DNA from: Streptococcus intermedius SK54 = ATCC 27335
GTDB taxonomy: Bacteria; Bacillota; Bacilli; Lactobacillales; Streptococcaceae
Assembly (NCBI RefSeq): GCF_000413475.1
Contig: NZ_ATFK01000003.1
Location: 186,001-250,000, forward strand
Direction: 5' to 3'
DNA: 64,000 bases
Shown here: one piece after another, positions 13,075 through 21,620 of the stretch
How positions within the stretch are numbered: position 1 is the stretch's first letter
Layout of the letters: every line of letters begins with the position of its first letter
Notes under the pieces: model-generated
Seen by the model: the letters and a program-made list of their open reading frames with translations, nothing else
Told to the model about the DNA's origin: nothing
Databases searched by the model: none
Program-made: the position numbers and the translations under genes

Positions 13075-13632
13075 ATGGTAAAGAGAGATTTAATTAGAAA
13101 TGTTATTTTTTTATCTGTCATCGCAATAACGATCGTTTGTCTGCGAATTTTTATTTTTACACCGTATAGCATTACTACAAAAGATGCGAATCATTTTTTA
13201 CAAGAGAAAGATGTTGTCATTGCTAATAAAAATGAGCAGATAAAAAGAGATGACTTTGTATTATACGAGGTGAAGGGGAAAAAGCATGTCGGACGTGTTA
13301 TTGGCGTAGGAAATGATTCTGTCGTCTACATGGATGATGTACTTTACTTGAATAATAAAATCAAGTCAGAAGATTATTTAACAAAAGATAAGGAAAAATA
13401 CTTAGCAAAAGCTAATAATACTGGTTATTTTACTCATGATTTTACTATCCAGACGTTGACCAAATCGAATACAAATAAAATTCCAATGCAGTCTTATTTG
13501 ATTTTAAATGATAATCGACAAAATATGGAAGATAGTCGAAAGTTTGGTTTGATTTCTAAGAAACAGATCAAAGGAGTTATCTCATTTAGAGTACTTCCGC
13601 TTCAAGAATTTGGATTTATAAAAACAAAATAG
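13075..13632 (+). CDS. Signal peptidase I-like protein without the catalytic Ser/Lys dyad (SipA-like)
   Basis: The 185-residue protein has one N-terminal membrane segment (about residues 9-28) and the signal peptidase I (S26) fold signature. Box E, LNDNRQNMEDSRKFG, is near residues 144-158. In active enzymes the segment after the membrane anchor reads G-x-S-M-x-P-T; here TPYSITTKDANHFL puts Asp37 in the serine position. The general-base lysine (normally K-R-V) is Gly73 in HVGRVIG. The same Asp/Gly replacement is known from S. pyogenes SipA, which is linked to pilus assembly. No pilin or sortase gene is in this window, so the role here is open. Peptidase activity is unlikely. Confidence 0.85.
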   Translation: MVKRDLIRNVIFLSVIAITIVCLRIFIFTPYSITTKDANHFLQEKDVVIANKNEQIKRDDFVLYEVKGKKHVGRVIGVGNDSVVYMDDVLYLNNKIKSEDYLTKDKEKYLAKANNTGYFTHDFTIQTLTKSNTNKIPMQSYLILNDNRQNMEDSRKFGLISKKQIKGVISFRVLPLQEFGFIKTK

Positions 13633-13654
13633 TTTTTTCTATTTTGTTTTTTTT
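13621..13654 (+). terminator. Terminator overlapping the stop codon of the SipA-like gene
   Basis: The inverted arms at 13621-13632 and 13639-13650 are complementary and are followed by a long T-run. The TAG stop lies at the end of the first arm. Confidence 0.75.
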
Positions 13655-13846
13655 ATTCTTTAGAACATACACTTTTTGTGAGAATCATTGATTTCTATGT
13701 ATATATTTGCAATATAATATTGACGATATAAAAAATTGATATAATAATAAATATTTATTTAGGGGGTGTATGCATACATTATATTTTTGAAGTTTACATC
13801 ATTTCAAACGATATGGTTTATTATTTTGCCTTAAGTTATCAAGGTG

Positions 13847-14067
13847 GTTCTTCCAAGTATCTTGAACGAAGTACTGATGTTCGTAAAAGATAGGTCTCTT
13901 GTTTATGCTCTTGGTATTTCTGACTTTATCTTAGCTAGTCGGACTGTAGCCAATCGTGATGCAAGTTTAGCACTGATGTTTATGGCAGGGGCTATTACCT
14001 TATCTTGATTGGTTTTATGAAGATATTGCAATCGCTGAAGTCAAAAATGAGAGAGTACTTGATTTAA
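13847..14067 (+). pseudogene. C-terminal remnant of an amino-acid ABC transporter permease
   Basis: From 13847 an open frame reads VLPSILNEV, VKDRSLVYALGISDFILAS and RTVANRDASLALMFMAGA. This is the conserved EAA-loop and last helices of polar amino-acid ABC permeases. Near 13999 the frame shifts, and LILIGFMKILQSLKSKM continues to a TAA at 14065-14067. There is no start, no N-terminal half and no partner ATPase nearby. A TATAAT element with TG (13737-13745) further upstream may be the orphaned promoter. I see nothing else convincing between 13655 and 14208. Confidence 0.75.
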
Positions 14068-14208
14068 TGTGCAAATCACCTACAGAAAAATGAAAGCAAT
14101 AATGAGAGCCTATTCTAGGAATACTGTTTTAGTGAGGGAATTGTGACTGTTAATTTGTTGATTATGAGAATAGAGTGATAAATTAGTTCATTTTATTGAT
14201 AATTTCCT

Positions 14209-14247
14209 CAATAAAATCGACTAGGATACTATTTTCCCAGTCGATTT
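14209..14247 (-). terminator. Terminator of the minus-strand cation efflux gene
   Basis: AAATCGACT and AGTCGATTT are paired arms at the two ends of the interval. On the minus strand the second arm runs into TTTTATT. It lies about 55 bases past the efflux gene stop. Confidence 0.6.
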
Positions 14248-14300
14248 GGTTAAGTATAGTACCGCATCAATCTAGCAGAGCGAGATAATATAAACAGATT

Positions 14301-15500
14301 CTATTTTTGTTTGTTCTCTTTTTTTCGTGTTTCTTGGTGAAAAATATTTTGCCATGTTTCATGACGGCGCCAAAGACTTGTGTGGATAATTCCATTTTCT
14401 TCATAACAAATGAGTTTGGTTTTTTGGCTGATAGAAGTTAGTTGGAAATTTTTAATAGGAGATTGCTTTCCTTTTTCGATTTGAAATTCTTCTTTATTTA
14501 GTTGGCTGCCGTCTTCAGAAATGTAAATAAATTCGGATGCAAGTAAATCTTCTAATTGGCTTCCCTGCTCCACCAATTGTTCTCTCATAAATAGTTTTTG
14601 ATAAACATTGTCTAATATTTCATCTTCAGGAATAGGAGCGGGCTCAATGTGGATATCGATATCAAAAACTCCAAAGCGTTCTTTAAGCACGTTTTCAACC
14701 TGATCAGCGATCTCGTGGCTTTCATAGACAGATAAGTCAGGGCTCATCTCTAAAATGAGATCAAGGTAGATATTGCTGCCGTAGGTACGCCCTCTTTGTG
14801 ATTTGACACGAGAGATTTTCGGAATTTCTAAAATGGCTTCTTTATATTCTTTTAAAAGATTTTCATCAAAACCGTCTGACAAACTAAAAGAAGATTCCAT
14901 AAAAATTTCGTAAGCTGTTTTAAGAATGAAGAAAGTGATAATGATGGCAACCAACTGATCTACAATTGGAAAATGCAAAGCGTTTGCGATGATTGCAATT
15001 GTTGTGCCAAGTGAGGTAATAGCATCAGATAAATTGTCTTTTGCAGCAGCATCAAGCGCTTTAGAATGTGCTTTTTTTGCTAAGGATTTGTTGTAAAAAT
15101 ACACTCCTAGCATCATCAAAGCAGAGATAATCCCAACCATAGCTCCTAAAGGATCAATGGTTGTTTCTTGTCGTGAAATAATCTTTTGAACAGTATCAAT
15201 TAAAACATCAAATCCAACAAAAAACATAATAAGAGATGTGACAAGACTTGCAAGATCCTCCATTTTCCAGTGACCAAATTTATGATCAGTGTCAGCTGGC
15301 TTGCGTGCCATACGTAGTCCAATCAAGACGGCAATATTAGCCACAATATCTGAAACATTGTTAAAACCATCGGCTGTCAAACTGGAGGATTGTAAGGTAG
15401 AGCCAGCAATAATTTTAGCAATTGATAAGACGATGTAGGTTACAATAGCTAAAATAGCACCGCGCTCTGCGAGTTTAAGATTTTTTGCTGGATTATTCAT
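14301..15500 (-). CDS. mntE: Cation diffusion facilitator, manganese efflux (MntE-like)
   Basis: A 399-residue CDF exporter of the inner membrane, exchanging a divalent metal for protons. Six transmembrane helices are predicted between about residues 15 and 215, followed by a cytosolic metal-binding domain. The transport-site pairs are visible as ADGFNNVSD in helix 2 and DAAAKDNLSD in helix 5; Asn/Asp pairs instead of His/Asp fit the Mn-type subfamily, and the sequence resembles pneumococcal MntE as I recall it. The ATG at 15500 was chosen over an upstream start at 15578 because AGGAAAAC precedes it and the -10 lies inside the longer frame. It is divergent from pcrA. Confidence 0.82.
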   Translation of the reverse strand: MNNPAKNLKLAERGAILAIVTYIVLSIAKIIAGSTLQSSSLTADGFNNVSDIVANIAVLIGLRMARKPADTDHKFGHWKMEDLASLVTSLIMFFVGFDVLIDTVQKIISRQETTIDPLGAMVGIISALMMLGVYFYNKSLAKKAHSKALDAAAKDNLSDAITSLGTTIAIIANALHFPIVDQLVAIIITFFILKTAYEIFMESSFSLSDGFDENLLKEYKEAILEIPKISRVKSQRGRTYGSNIYLDLILEMSPDLSVYESHEIADQVENVLKERFGVFDIDIHIEPAPIPEDEILDNVYQKLFMREQLVEQGSQLEDLLASEFIYISEDGSQLNKEEFQIEKGKQSPIKNFQLTSISQKTKLICYEENGIIHTSLWRRHETWQNIFHQETRKKENKQK

Positions 15501-15522
15501 AAGTTTTCCTTTCAGAAAGTTT

Positions 15523-15551
15523 ATTATAACGCTTTTTACGTGATTTTTCAA
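15523..15551 (-). promoter_or_regulatory. Promoter of the MntE-like gene
   Basis: On the minus strand TTGAAA (15551-15546) and TATAAT (15528-15523) are separated by 17 bases. The position, 23 bases before the ATG at 15500, supports the shorter start. Confidence 0.7.
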
Positions 15552-15610
15552 ACTTTTATAAACCGAGAAATAAAGCAATGTTCTTTCTAGTTTAGCTTAT
15601 GAGTGATTTT

Positions 15611-15619
15611 TGTTATAAT
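15611..15619 (+). promoter_or_regulatory. Extended -10 promoter of pcrA
   Basis: TGTTATAAT is a perfect extended -10, 30 bases before the ATG at 15650. It lies inside the longest possible frame (from 15599), which argues for the later start. Confidence 0.65.
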
Positions 15620-15649
15620 AGAATCATTGACTTTGAAAGAGGAAAAAAG

Positions 15650-17932
15650 ATGAATCCCTTATTAACTGGTATGAATGATCGGCAGGCGGAGGCAGTTCAA
15701 ACGACAGACGGGCCTTTGCTGATTATGGCGGGGGCTGGTTCGGGTAAGACTCGGGTACTGACCCACCGTATTGCTTATTTGATTGATGAAAAATTAGTTA
15801 ACCCCTGGAATATTTTGGCGATTACCTTTACCAATAAAGCAGCTAGGGAAATGAAGGAGCGGGCATTTTCTTTAAATCCAGCAACTGAGGATTGCTTGAT
15901 TGCGACCTTTCACTCGATGTGTGTGCGCATCCTGCGGCGGGAAGCAGATCATATTGGTTACAATCGCAATTTTACCATTGTTGATCCGGGAGAGCAGCGG
16001 ACCTTGATGAAGCGGATTCTCAAAAATCTCAATCTCGATCCTAAGAAGTGGAATGAGCGCGCTATTCTGGGAACCATTTCCAATGCCAAGAACGACCTGA
16101 TTGATGAGGTGGCCTATGAGAATATGGCTGGTGATATGTATACAGAAATTGTGGCTAAGTGCTATACAGCCTATCAAAAGGAACTGCGCCAGTCAGAGGC
16201 TATGGACTTTGATGATTTGATTATGCTGACCCTGCGGCTTTTTGACCAAAATCCTGATGTCCTGACCTACTACCAGCAACGTTATCAGTATGTTCATGTC
16301 GATGAGTATCAGGATACTAACCACGCCCAGTACCAGCTGGTCAAGCTCTTGGCTTCTCGTTTTAAGAATATCTGTGTGGTTGGAGATGCCGACCAGTCTA
16401 TCTATGGCTGGCGGGGAGCCGACATGCAAAATATCTTGGATTTTGAAAAAGATTATCCTGAAGCTAAAGTCGTTCTTCTAGAAGAAAACTATCGCTCTAC
16501 CAAGACCATCCTTCAGGCAGCTAATGAGGTTATTCGAAATAACCGCAATCGCCGTCCTAAAAATCTCTGGACTCAGAATGAAGATGGCGAAGAAATTGTC
16601 TACTATCGAGCTAATGACGAGCAGGATGAAGCTCTCTTTGTCGCTCGAACCATTGATCAGCTGACCCGAGAAGGCTACAGTCATAAGGATTTTGCAGTTC
16701 TTTACCGGACCAATGCTCAATCACGGACAGTGGAAGAAGCCCTCCTTAAGGCCAATATTCCTTATACCATGGTGGGGGGCACCAAATTCTATAGCCGTAA
16801 GGAAATACGGGATGTCATTAGCTATCTAAATCTCATTGCCAACCCTAGTGATAACATCAGCTATGAGCGGGTGGTGAATGAGCCCAAGCGTGGTGTTGGT
16901 CCGGGAACAGTAGAGAAGATTCGGAATTTTGCAGCCAGTCAAAACGTATCTCTTTTAGAAGCCTCCTCACAGATTATGCTTTCACTTGTCAAAGGGAAAG
17001 CTGCTCAGTCAGTTTTTGACTTTGCCAATCTCATTTTGAATCTTCGTGAGCGACTAGATGAGTTGACGGTGACAGAATTGGTGGAAATAGTTCTTGAAAA
17101 GACGGGTTATACTGAACAATTAGTAGCTCAAGGGACGCTGGAAAGTCAGGCTCGAATTGAAAATATTGAAGAATTCTTATCGGTTACCAAAAATTTTGAT
17201 GAACATTCTGAAAATGATACAGAAGAAACGGGGCTTGATAAGTTAAGCCGTTTCCTTAATGATCTGGCTTTGGTTGCGGACACAGATGACGCTGGCACTC
17301 AGGAAAGCTCAGAAGTGACACTTATGACGCTACATGCTGCCAAGGGGTTAGAATTTCCAGTGGTTTTCATTATCGGTATGGAAGAAAATGTCTTCCCACT
17401 TAGTCGGGCAACTGAAGAGGAAGACGAATTAGAGGAAGAGCGCCGATTAGCCTATGTTGGAATTACTCGTGCTGAAAAAGTCTTGTTTCTGACCAATGCT
17501 AACTCGCGTTTGCTGTATGGGAAAACTAATTATAATCGACCAACTCGTTTTCTCAATGAAATTAGTTCGGATTTATTGAATTACCAAGGATTAGCTCGAC
17601 CGGCCAATACATCTTTTAAAGCTTCCTATGTAAATGGAAAAAACGTCCAGTTTGGTCAAGGGACAAGTCTCGCTCAAGCATTACAAGAACGCAAACGGCA
17701 AGTTGGACCAAGTAGTATTTCCTCAAGTCAGTTGCCATTTGGCAAGAATATAGAGGCTACTCAACCAGATTTGAATTGGGCTATCGGTGATATTGCGCAC
17801 CATAAAAAATGGGGAGATGGAACTGTATTGGAGGTGTCAGGTAGCGGTAGTAGCCTAGAACTAAAAATTAATTTTCCAGAGGTTGGATTAAAGAAATTGT
17901 TAGCAAGTGTTGCACCAATTGAGAAAAAATAA
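15650..17932 (+). CDS. pcrA: DNA helicase PcrA (UvrD/Rep family)
   Basis: A 760-residue superfamily 1A 3'-5' helicase for repair and rolling-circle replication. Motifs in order: Walker A AGAGSGKTRV near residue 30, TFTNKAA, FHSMCVRIL, Walker B VDEYQDTN, DADQSIYGWRGAD, the ENYRST motif, LMTLHAAKGLEFP and RRLAYVGITRAE. The C-terminal Tudor-like tail (HHKKWGDGTVLE) is present. The ATG at 15650 has AAAGAGGAAA upstream. Base composition changes within the gene: by hand count 53% GC at 16381-16440 but 28% at 17521-17580, suggesting a recombination junction. Confidence 0.95.
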   Translation: MNPLLTGMNDRQAEAVQTTDGPLLIMAGAGSGKTRVLTHRIAYLIDEKLVNPWNILAITFTNKAAREMKERAFSLNPATEDCLIATFHSMCVRILRREADHIGYNRNFTIVDPGEQRTLMKRILKNLNLDPKKWNERAILGTISNAKNDLIDEVAYENMAGDMYTEIVAKCYTAYQKELRQSEAMDFDDLIMLTLRLFDQNPDVLTYYQQRYQYVHVDEYQDTNHAQYQLVKLLASRFKNICVVGDADQSIYGWRGADMQNILDFEKDYPEAKVVLLEENYRSTKTILQAANEVIRNNRNRRPKNLWTQNEDGEEIVYYRANDEQDEALFVARTIDQLTREGYSHKDFAVLYRTNAQSRTVEEALLKANIPYTMVGGTKFYSRKEIRDVISYLNLIANPSDNISYERVVNEPKRGVGPGTVEKIRNFAASQNVSLLEASSQIMLSLVKGKAAQSVFDFANLILNLRERLDELTVTELVEIVLEKTGYTEQLVAQGTLESQARIENIEEFLSVTKNFDEHSENDTEETGLDKLSRFLNDLALVADTDDAGTQESSEVTLMTLHAAKGLEFPVVFIIGMEENVFPLSRATEEEDELEEERRLAYVGITRAEKVLFLTNANSRLLYGKTNYNRPTRFLNEISSDLLNYQGLARPANTSFKASYVNGKNVQFGQGTSLAQALQERKRQVGPSSISSSQLPFGKNIEATQPDLNWAIGDIAHHKKWGDGTVLEVSGSGSSLELKINFPEVGLKKLLASVAPIEKK

Positions 17933-17957
17933 CATCTAAATGTAAGAAGGAGTTGTT

Positions 17958-18359
17958 ATGATAAAATATTCCATCGAAGTTTGGATTTATAATCCGATTA
18001 TTAGGGAAATGTTACTCTTAAAAGTTAAAACGGATCAATTTTCTTTTTGGCAACCGATTACTGGTGGTATTGAGAATGGTGAAATTCCTGAAGTTGCCTG
18101 TATTCGGGAGATTTTTGAAGAAACTGGACTGAAAACTACTCTAACAAAACTTTTGAAAATCGGACATCATACAGTTATTATGAATGAAGACTTATCCATT
18201 TTTAAAACACTTTTTCTGATGGAAACGAAGCAGAAGGATATTCGTATTTCTGATGAACACGTTGATTTTATGTGGACAAAAGTTAAAACTGTTCCTGATA
18301 TATTGTATTGGCAGAGTAATCAAGAGACGTTTCAAATGGTAGTAAAAAAATTAAGCTAG
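17958..18359 (+). CDS. NUDIX hydrolase
   Basis: A 133-residue NUDIX protein. The NUDIX box GGIENGEIPEVACIREIFEE, continuing TGL, is complete with all glutamates that bind the metal. Members hydrolyse nucleoside diphosphates linked to another moiety, for example oxidised nucleotides; the substrate is not evident (dihydroneopterin triphosphatase-like and MutT-like alternatives are possible). GAAGGAG precedes the ATG. It follows pcrA by 25 bases and is probably read with it. Its 3' end borders an insertion-sequence relic. Confidence 0.9.
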   Translation: MIKYSIEVWIYNPIIREMLLLKVKTDQFSFWQPITGGIENGEIPEVACIREIFEETGLKTTLTKLLKIGHHTVIMNEDLSIFKTLFLMETKQKDIRISDEHVDFMWTKVKTVPDILYWQSNQETFQMVVKKLS

Positions 18360-19107
18360 GAGAGCAATGAAAGAAAGTAGTCGTGGGCAGAGAACGTTAC
18401 TGTCTCTTTCTTTGTTGATGTTGAAAGTAATACAGACACCCTTTTTAAAGCTTGAGAAGTTTCGATATCCAAATCCCTGATGTTTGATGTCTTTGCTAAG
18501 CATTCTTTGTATCTTCAAGTTTGATGGGAGTTAGTAATATGGTTTGACACTATTTCTAGCTTCTTTGAAATACTTGAAGAAGTTTCGTATGGTTGTTTGT
18601 CTTTTACTATAAAGGCTTGTAATGGGTTTCTGAGTTTCATAATTCTGAGCAATAAAAGTTAACTTGGATTTCTGATAATAGAATTCATTCTAGAAGAGAA
18701 CTTCAGGTAAAATAGGCTGCTTCTCTTTAAACTGAATGTGGTTGAGTTTATGATAACAGCAGACGTTGAAAGGGGCGATGCCTTTAGTAAGAACTGATAA
18801 ATCGCCAATTTCGATTAAAGAAATCTTAGAAGGCTTTTGGTAATCGTATTTTATCTATTTATCCTTGTAGTGTTTATGTTTAGAGGGTATAGTCTAGGTA
18901 GGTGATTACCTCAATATGAGTTTTATACTTAAAAGCTTTATTTCAAGTGATATTCCTGTCTCTAATTCTAATCAATTCTGTCATATTATGGAGTTGTTCC
19001 ATGTGATGCTTTTCGTTATAAGCCATATGGAACTTTTTCATGCATTCAAAAGGCTTTGTAATTTCCAAAATGGATTTCTCCACTACAGATGTTATAGAGC
19101 CCAAATC
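18360..19107 (-). mobile_element. Degraded ISL3-family insertion sequence with transposase fragments
   Basis: No intact gene exists here, but the minus strand carries pieces of one ISL3-type transposase in the right order. MEQLHNMTELIRIRDRNIT begins at 19002 and is followed by FKYKTHIEVITYLDYT, then the region HKHYKDK-IKYDYQKPSKIS, a long deletion, and the C-terminal KDIKHQGFGYRNFSSFKKG near 18450-18500. Several stops and frameshifts interrupt it. At about 19075-19107 the minus strand reads GGGCTCTATAACATCTGTAG, an ISL3-type terminal repeat; the other end was not found. A second relic of the same family is at 56.3-56.56 kb. Confidence 0.75.
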
Positions 19108-19154
19108 TTTTTGTGAAGGAATCGTAACTTGTCCGATTCCTTTTTTATTACCTC

Positions 19155-19183
19155 TTGACATTAGAATTGTCAGAATTTATAAT
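19155..19183 (+). promoter_or_regulatory. Consensus promoter of the TetR/ABC cassette
   Basis: TTGACA (19155-19160) and TATAAT (19178-19183) are both perfect and 17 bases apart, the strongest promoter seen in the window. TGACA also recurs inverted as TGTCA in the spacer, which may add operator symmetry. Confidence 0.8.
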
Positions 19184-19197
19184 AAAGGTAGAAAGGC

Positions 19198-19212
19198 GAT
19201 AACGGTGTTATC
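19198..19212 (+). promoter_or_regulatory. Palindromic operator candidate for the TetR regulator
   Basis: GATAACGGTGTTATC is a perfect inverted repeat (6-base arms, 3-base centre) beginning 15 bases after the -10, at the expected start of transcription. Its position just before a TetR gene suggests autoregulation. Confidence 0.6.
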
Positions 19213-19223
19213 AAATTAAAATC

Positions 19224-19835
19224 ATGAAAAAAGAAACTGATGAGTTAAACAAAAAAATCTTGGAGAGCGCAAGGAGTGAGTTCTTAGCTTATGGCTATCA
19301 GGATGCTTCACTGCGGAGAATTTGTCGCGCTGCTGGCTTGACGACTGGGGCTTTTTATAAGCGCTATGAGAGTAAGAACAGTCTCTTTGCTGCCCTGCTT
19401 GAGCCTACTCTGGATGCGCTAGACTGGTATGGGCAGGAGCAGAAGCGACGTGACTATGCTTTGCTAGAAGAAGGACATCTGTCTGATATGTGGGCCCATC
19501 GTTTAGAGGATCTCCAGTCTCTGATGTGTATTCTCTATGAGCATAAGGATAACATGCAACTGCTGCTGTTTAAATCTCAGGGTTCTTCGCAGGCAGACTT
19601 CAGGATTCATCTGCCTCATTTGGCTACAGATGAGACTTATTGCTATTTGGAGCTGGCTTATAAAGAGGGGAAAATCAATCATTTGGTCAAACACGAGTTT
19701 CTGCGATCGTGCATGACAGCTTATTACACAGCTGTATTTGAGCCTTTGGCGCAAGACTGGACCCAAGAGCAGGCGCTGGAATTTTGCCATTCCATCATGG
19801 ATTTGTTTAATTGGGGAGGTTTGCTAGGTTTTTGA
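19224..19835 (+). CDS. TetR/AcrR family transcriptional regulator
   Basis: A 203-residue TetR-type repressor. The N-terminal helix-turn-helix spans about residues 10-55 (ILESARSEFLAYGY, SLRRICRAAGLTTGAFYKR, FESKNSLF-like YESKNSLF). The rest is a helical ligand-binding domain with no recognised ligand. It lies 18 bases ahead of two ABC exporter genes on the same strand and is very likely their local regulator. The ribosome site is weak. GC content is higher than in flanking genes, which suggests joint transfer with the exporter. Confidence 0.9.
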   Translation: MKKETDELNKKILESARSEFLAYGYQDASLRRICRAAGLTTGAFYKRYESKNSLFAALLEPTLDALDWYGQEQKRRDYALLEEGHLSDMWAHRLEDLQSLMCILYEHKDNMQLLLFKSQGSSQADFRIHLPHLATDETYCYLELAYKEGKINHLVKHEFLRSCMTAYYTAVFEPLAQDWTQEQALEFCHSIMDLFNWGGLLGF

Positions 19836-19853
19836 TAGAAAGAAGGAAATTCT

Positions 19854-21620
19854 ATGAAGAAAAAATCTGTTCTTGCTTGGATCTGGGACTTTGTTTCCCT
19901 TCATAAGCTATATTTTGTACTCAGTCTGATCTTTGCCCTTGCCTCTGTGATTTCAGGATTTCTGCCTTATTTCTTTATTGGTGGAATGATTAATCAGCTC
20001 TTGGCGGGCAATAAAAACTGGGATTTCTACCTGCAGCAGTCAGCTTGGGCAGGTCTAGCCTGGATTGGCTACTGGGGCTTCCACGGTATTTCCACTATGC
20101 TGTCGCATACGGCTACTTTTAAGATTTTAGCGGAAATGCGGCGCCGCCTGACAGACAAGCTGGCTAGGCTGCCTCTTGGTACAGTGCTTAGTCAGTCATC
20201 AGGGAGCTATAAAAACATTATCGTTGAGCGGGTGGATGCGACCGAAACGACCTTGGCTCACCTAATTCCAGAGTTTACTGCTGGGATTTTTGGTCCGATT
20301 ATTGTTCTCATTGCCATGCTGGTTGTCGATTGGCGCCTGACCTTGCTGTCTCTCCTGACTATTCCCATTGTGGGGCTGGCCTATATGCGGATGGTTGCCA
20401 ATAGCGAAGCTGACTATCAAAATACTCTGGTCAAGACCAAAAAGCTCAATGATACAGCGGTGGAATACATCAATGGGATTGAAGTTATCAAGGTCTTTGG
20501 CAAAGAAAAGTTTTCTTACGATAAGTTTGTGACGGCTGCTAGAGAAGGAGCAGACTGCTTTATTGAGTGGATGCGCAAGTTCAATCTGGAGATGGGCATT
20601 GTGACTGCTTTTCTGCCATCAGGCTTGCTCTTTCTGCTGCCGGCTGGCTGTTATTTCTATCTGCAAGGCAGTTTGACTGCCGGCAATTTCATTCTAATGA
20701 TTATTCTGTCGCTTAGTCTTCTGACTCCTCTGATTTTAGTGGCAAGTTACATGGACGATTTACGGAAAATCGGGACTATTTTTGGTCAAGTGATCGATAT
20801 TTTGGAAAAGCCTGATTTGAAAAGGCCTCAGGAGCTGATAGAACTTCCAAAAGGAACAGATCTGGTCATGACGGATGTCAGATTTGGCTATACAGATGAA
20901 GCGGAAGTACTGCATGGAATTTCGCTAGATATTAAGGCTGGCAGCATCAATGCTTTAGTTGGGCCATCAGGCTCAGGTAAGTCTACAATTGCCAAGCTTC
21001 TAGCTTCTTTCTGGGATGTCACTTCTGGCCAGATTACTTACGGTGGCTTGGACATTCGCCAGCTTCCGCTAGACTATTACAGTCGGCAGGTTGCTTATGT
21101 GACCCAGGATAACTATCTCTTTGATGAGACTATTATGGAAAATATCCGGATGGGAAATCCAGCAGCATCTGACGAAGTGGTCATCGAAATTGCCCGTCGT
21201 TGTGGCTGTTATGACTTTATCATGAACTTAGAAAACGGATTTGAGACTCAGGTAGGCTCTGGCGGCGGTCATCTATCTGGTGGGGAGCGTCAGCGGATTG
21301 CCATCGCCCGTGCCATGCTTAAGGATGCGCCGATTCTTATCTTGGATGAAGCGACTGCTTATACAGATCCGGAAAATGAAGCACGGATTCAGTCCAGTCT
21401 AGCTCGTTTGATTGAAGGACGGACCTTGATTGTCATTGCCCACCGATTGTCTACGATTATGAGCGCAGACCAGATAGTTCTAGTCAATGATGGCCGAATC
21501 GAAGCTAGAGGTCGGCATGAAGAGTTGCTGGCAGCCAGTCCGCTTTATGCTTCCATGTGGCAGGTCCATATTGCTACCAGGGATAGTGGTGAGATGGAAG
21601 GAGGGCTGACACATGCTTAA
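19854..21620 (+). CDS. ABC exporter half-transporter, permease-ATPase fusion (first subunit)
   Basis: A 588-residue protein with an N-terminal six-helix type IV exporter membrane domain (about residues 15-310) and a C-terminal ATPase. Walker [10 protein letters not shown], the signature LSGGERQRI and Walker B ILILDEATAYTDPENE are intact, and the H-loop AHRLST is present. DPENE after Walker B resembles the YbtP/YbtQ-IrtAB-like group of heterodimeric transporters, some of which import metallophores despite the exporter fold, so the direction of transport is not certain. The next gene overlaps its end by 8 bases. GC is high (52% by hand count at 20101-20160). Confidence 0.92.
   Translation: MKKKSVLAWIWDFVSLHKLYFVLSLIFALASVISGFLPYFFIGGMINQLLAGNKNWDFYLQQSAWAGLAWIGYWGFHGISTMLSHTATFKILAEMRRRLTDKLARLPLGTVLSQSSGSYKNIIVERVDATETTLAHLIPEFTAGIFGPIIVLIAMLVVDWRLTLLSLLTIPIVGLAYMRMVANSEADYQNTLVKTKKLNDTAVEYINGIEVIKVFGKEKFSYDKFVTAAREGADCFIEWMRKFNLEMGIVTAFLPSGLLFLLPAGCYFYLQGSLTAGNFILMIILSLSLLTPLILVASYMDDLRKIGTIFGQVIDILEKPDLKRPQELIELPKGTDLVMTDVRFGYTDEAEVLHGISLDIKAGSINALVGPSGSGKSTIAKLLASFWDVTSGQITYGGLDIRQLPLDYYSRQVAYVTQDNYLFDETIMENIRMGNPAASDEVVIEIARRCGCYDFIMNLENGFETQVGSGGGHLSGGERQRIAIARAMLKDAPILILDEATAYTDPENEARIQSSLARLIEGRTLIVIAHRLSTIMSADQIVLVNDGRIEARGRHEELLAASPLYASMWQVHIATRDSGEMEGGLTHA

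Noticed and set aside
15599..15650. Longer N-terminus for PcrA
   Set aside because: The extension would include the extended -10 promoter and has no ribosome site.
18916..19161. Open frames of 66 and 72 codons on the two strands
   Set aside because: The minus-strand frame is the start region and terminal repeat of an ISL3 transposase relic; the plus-strand frame is its shadow.
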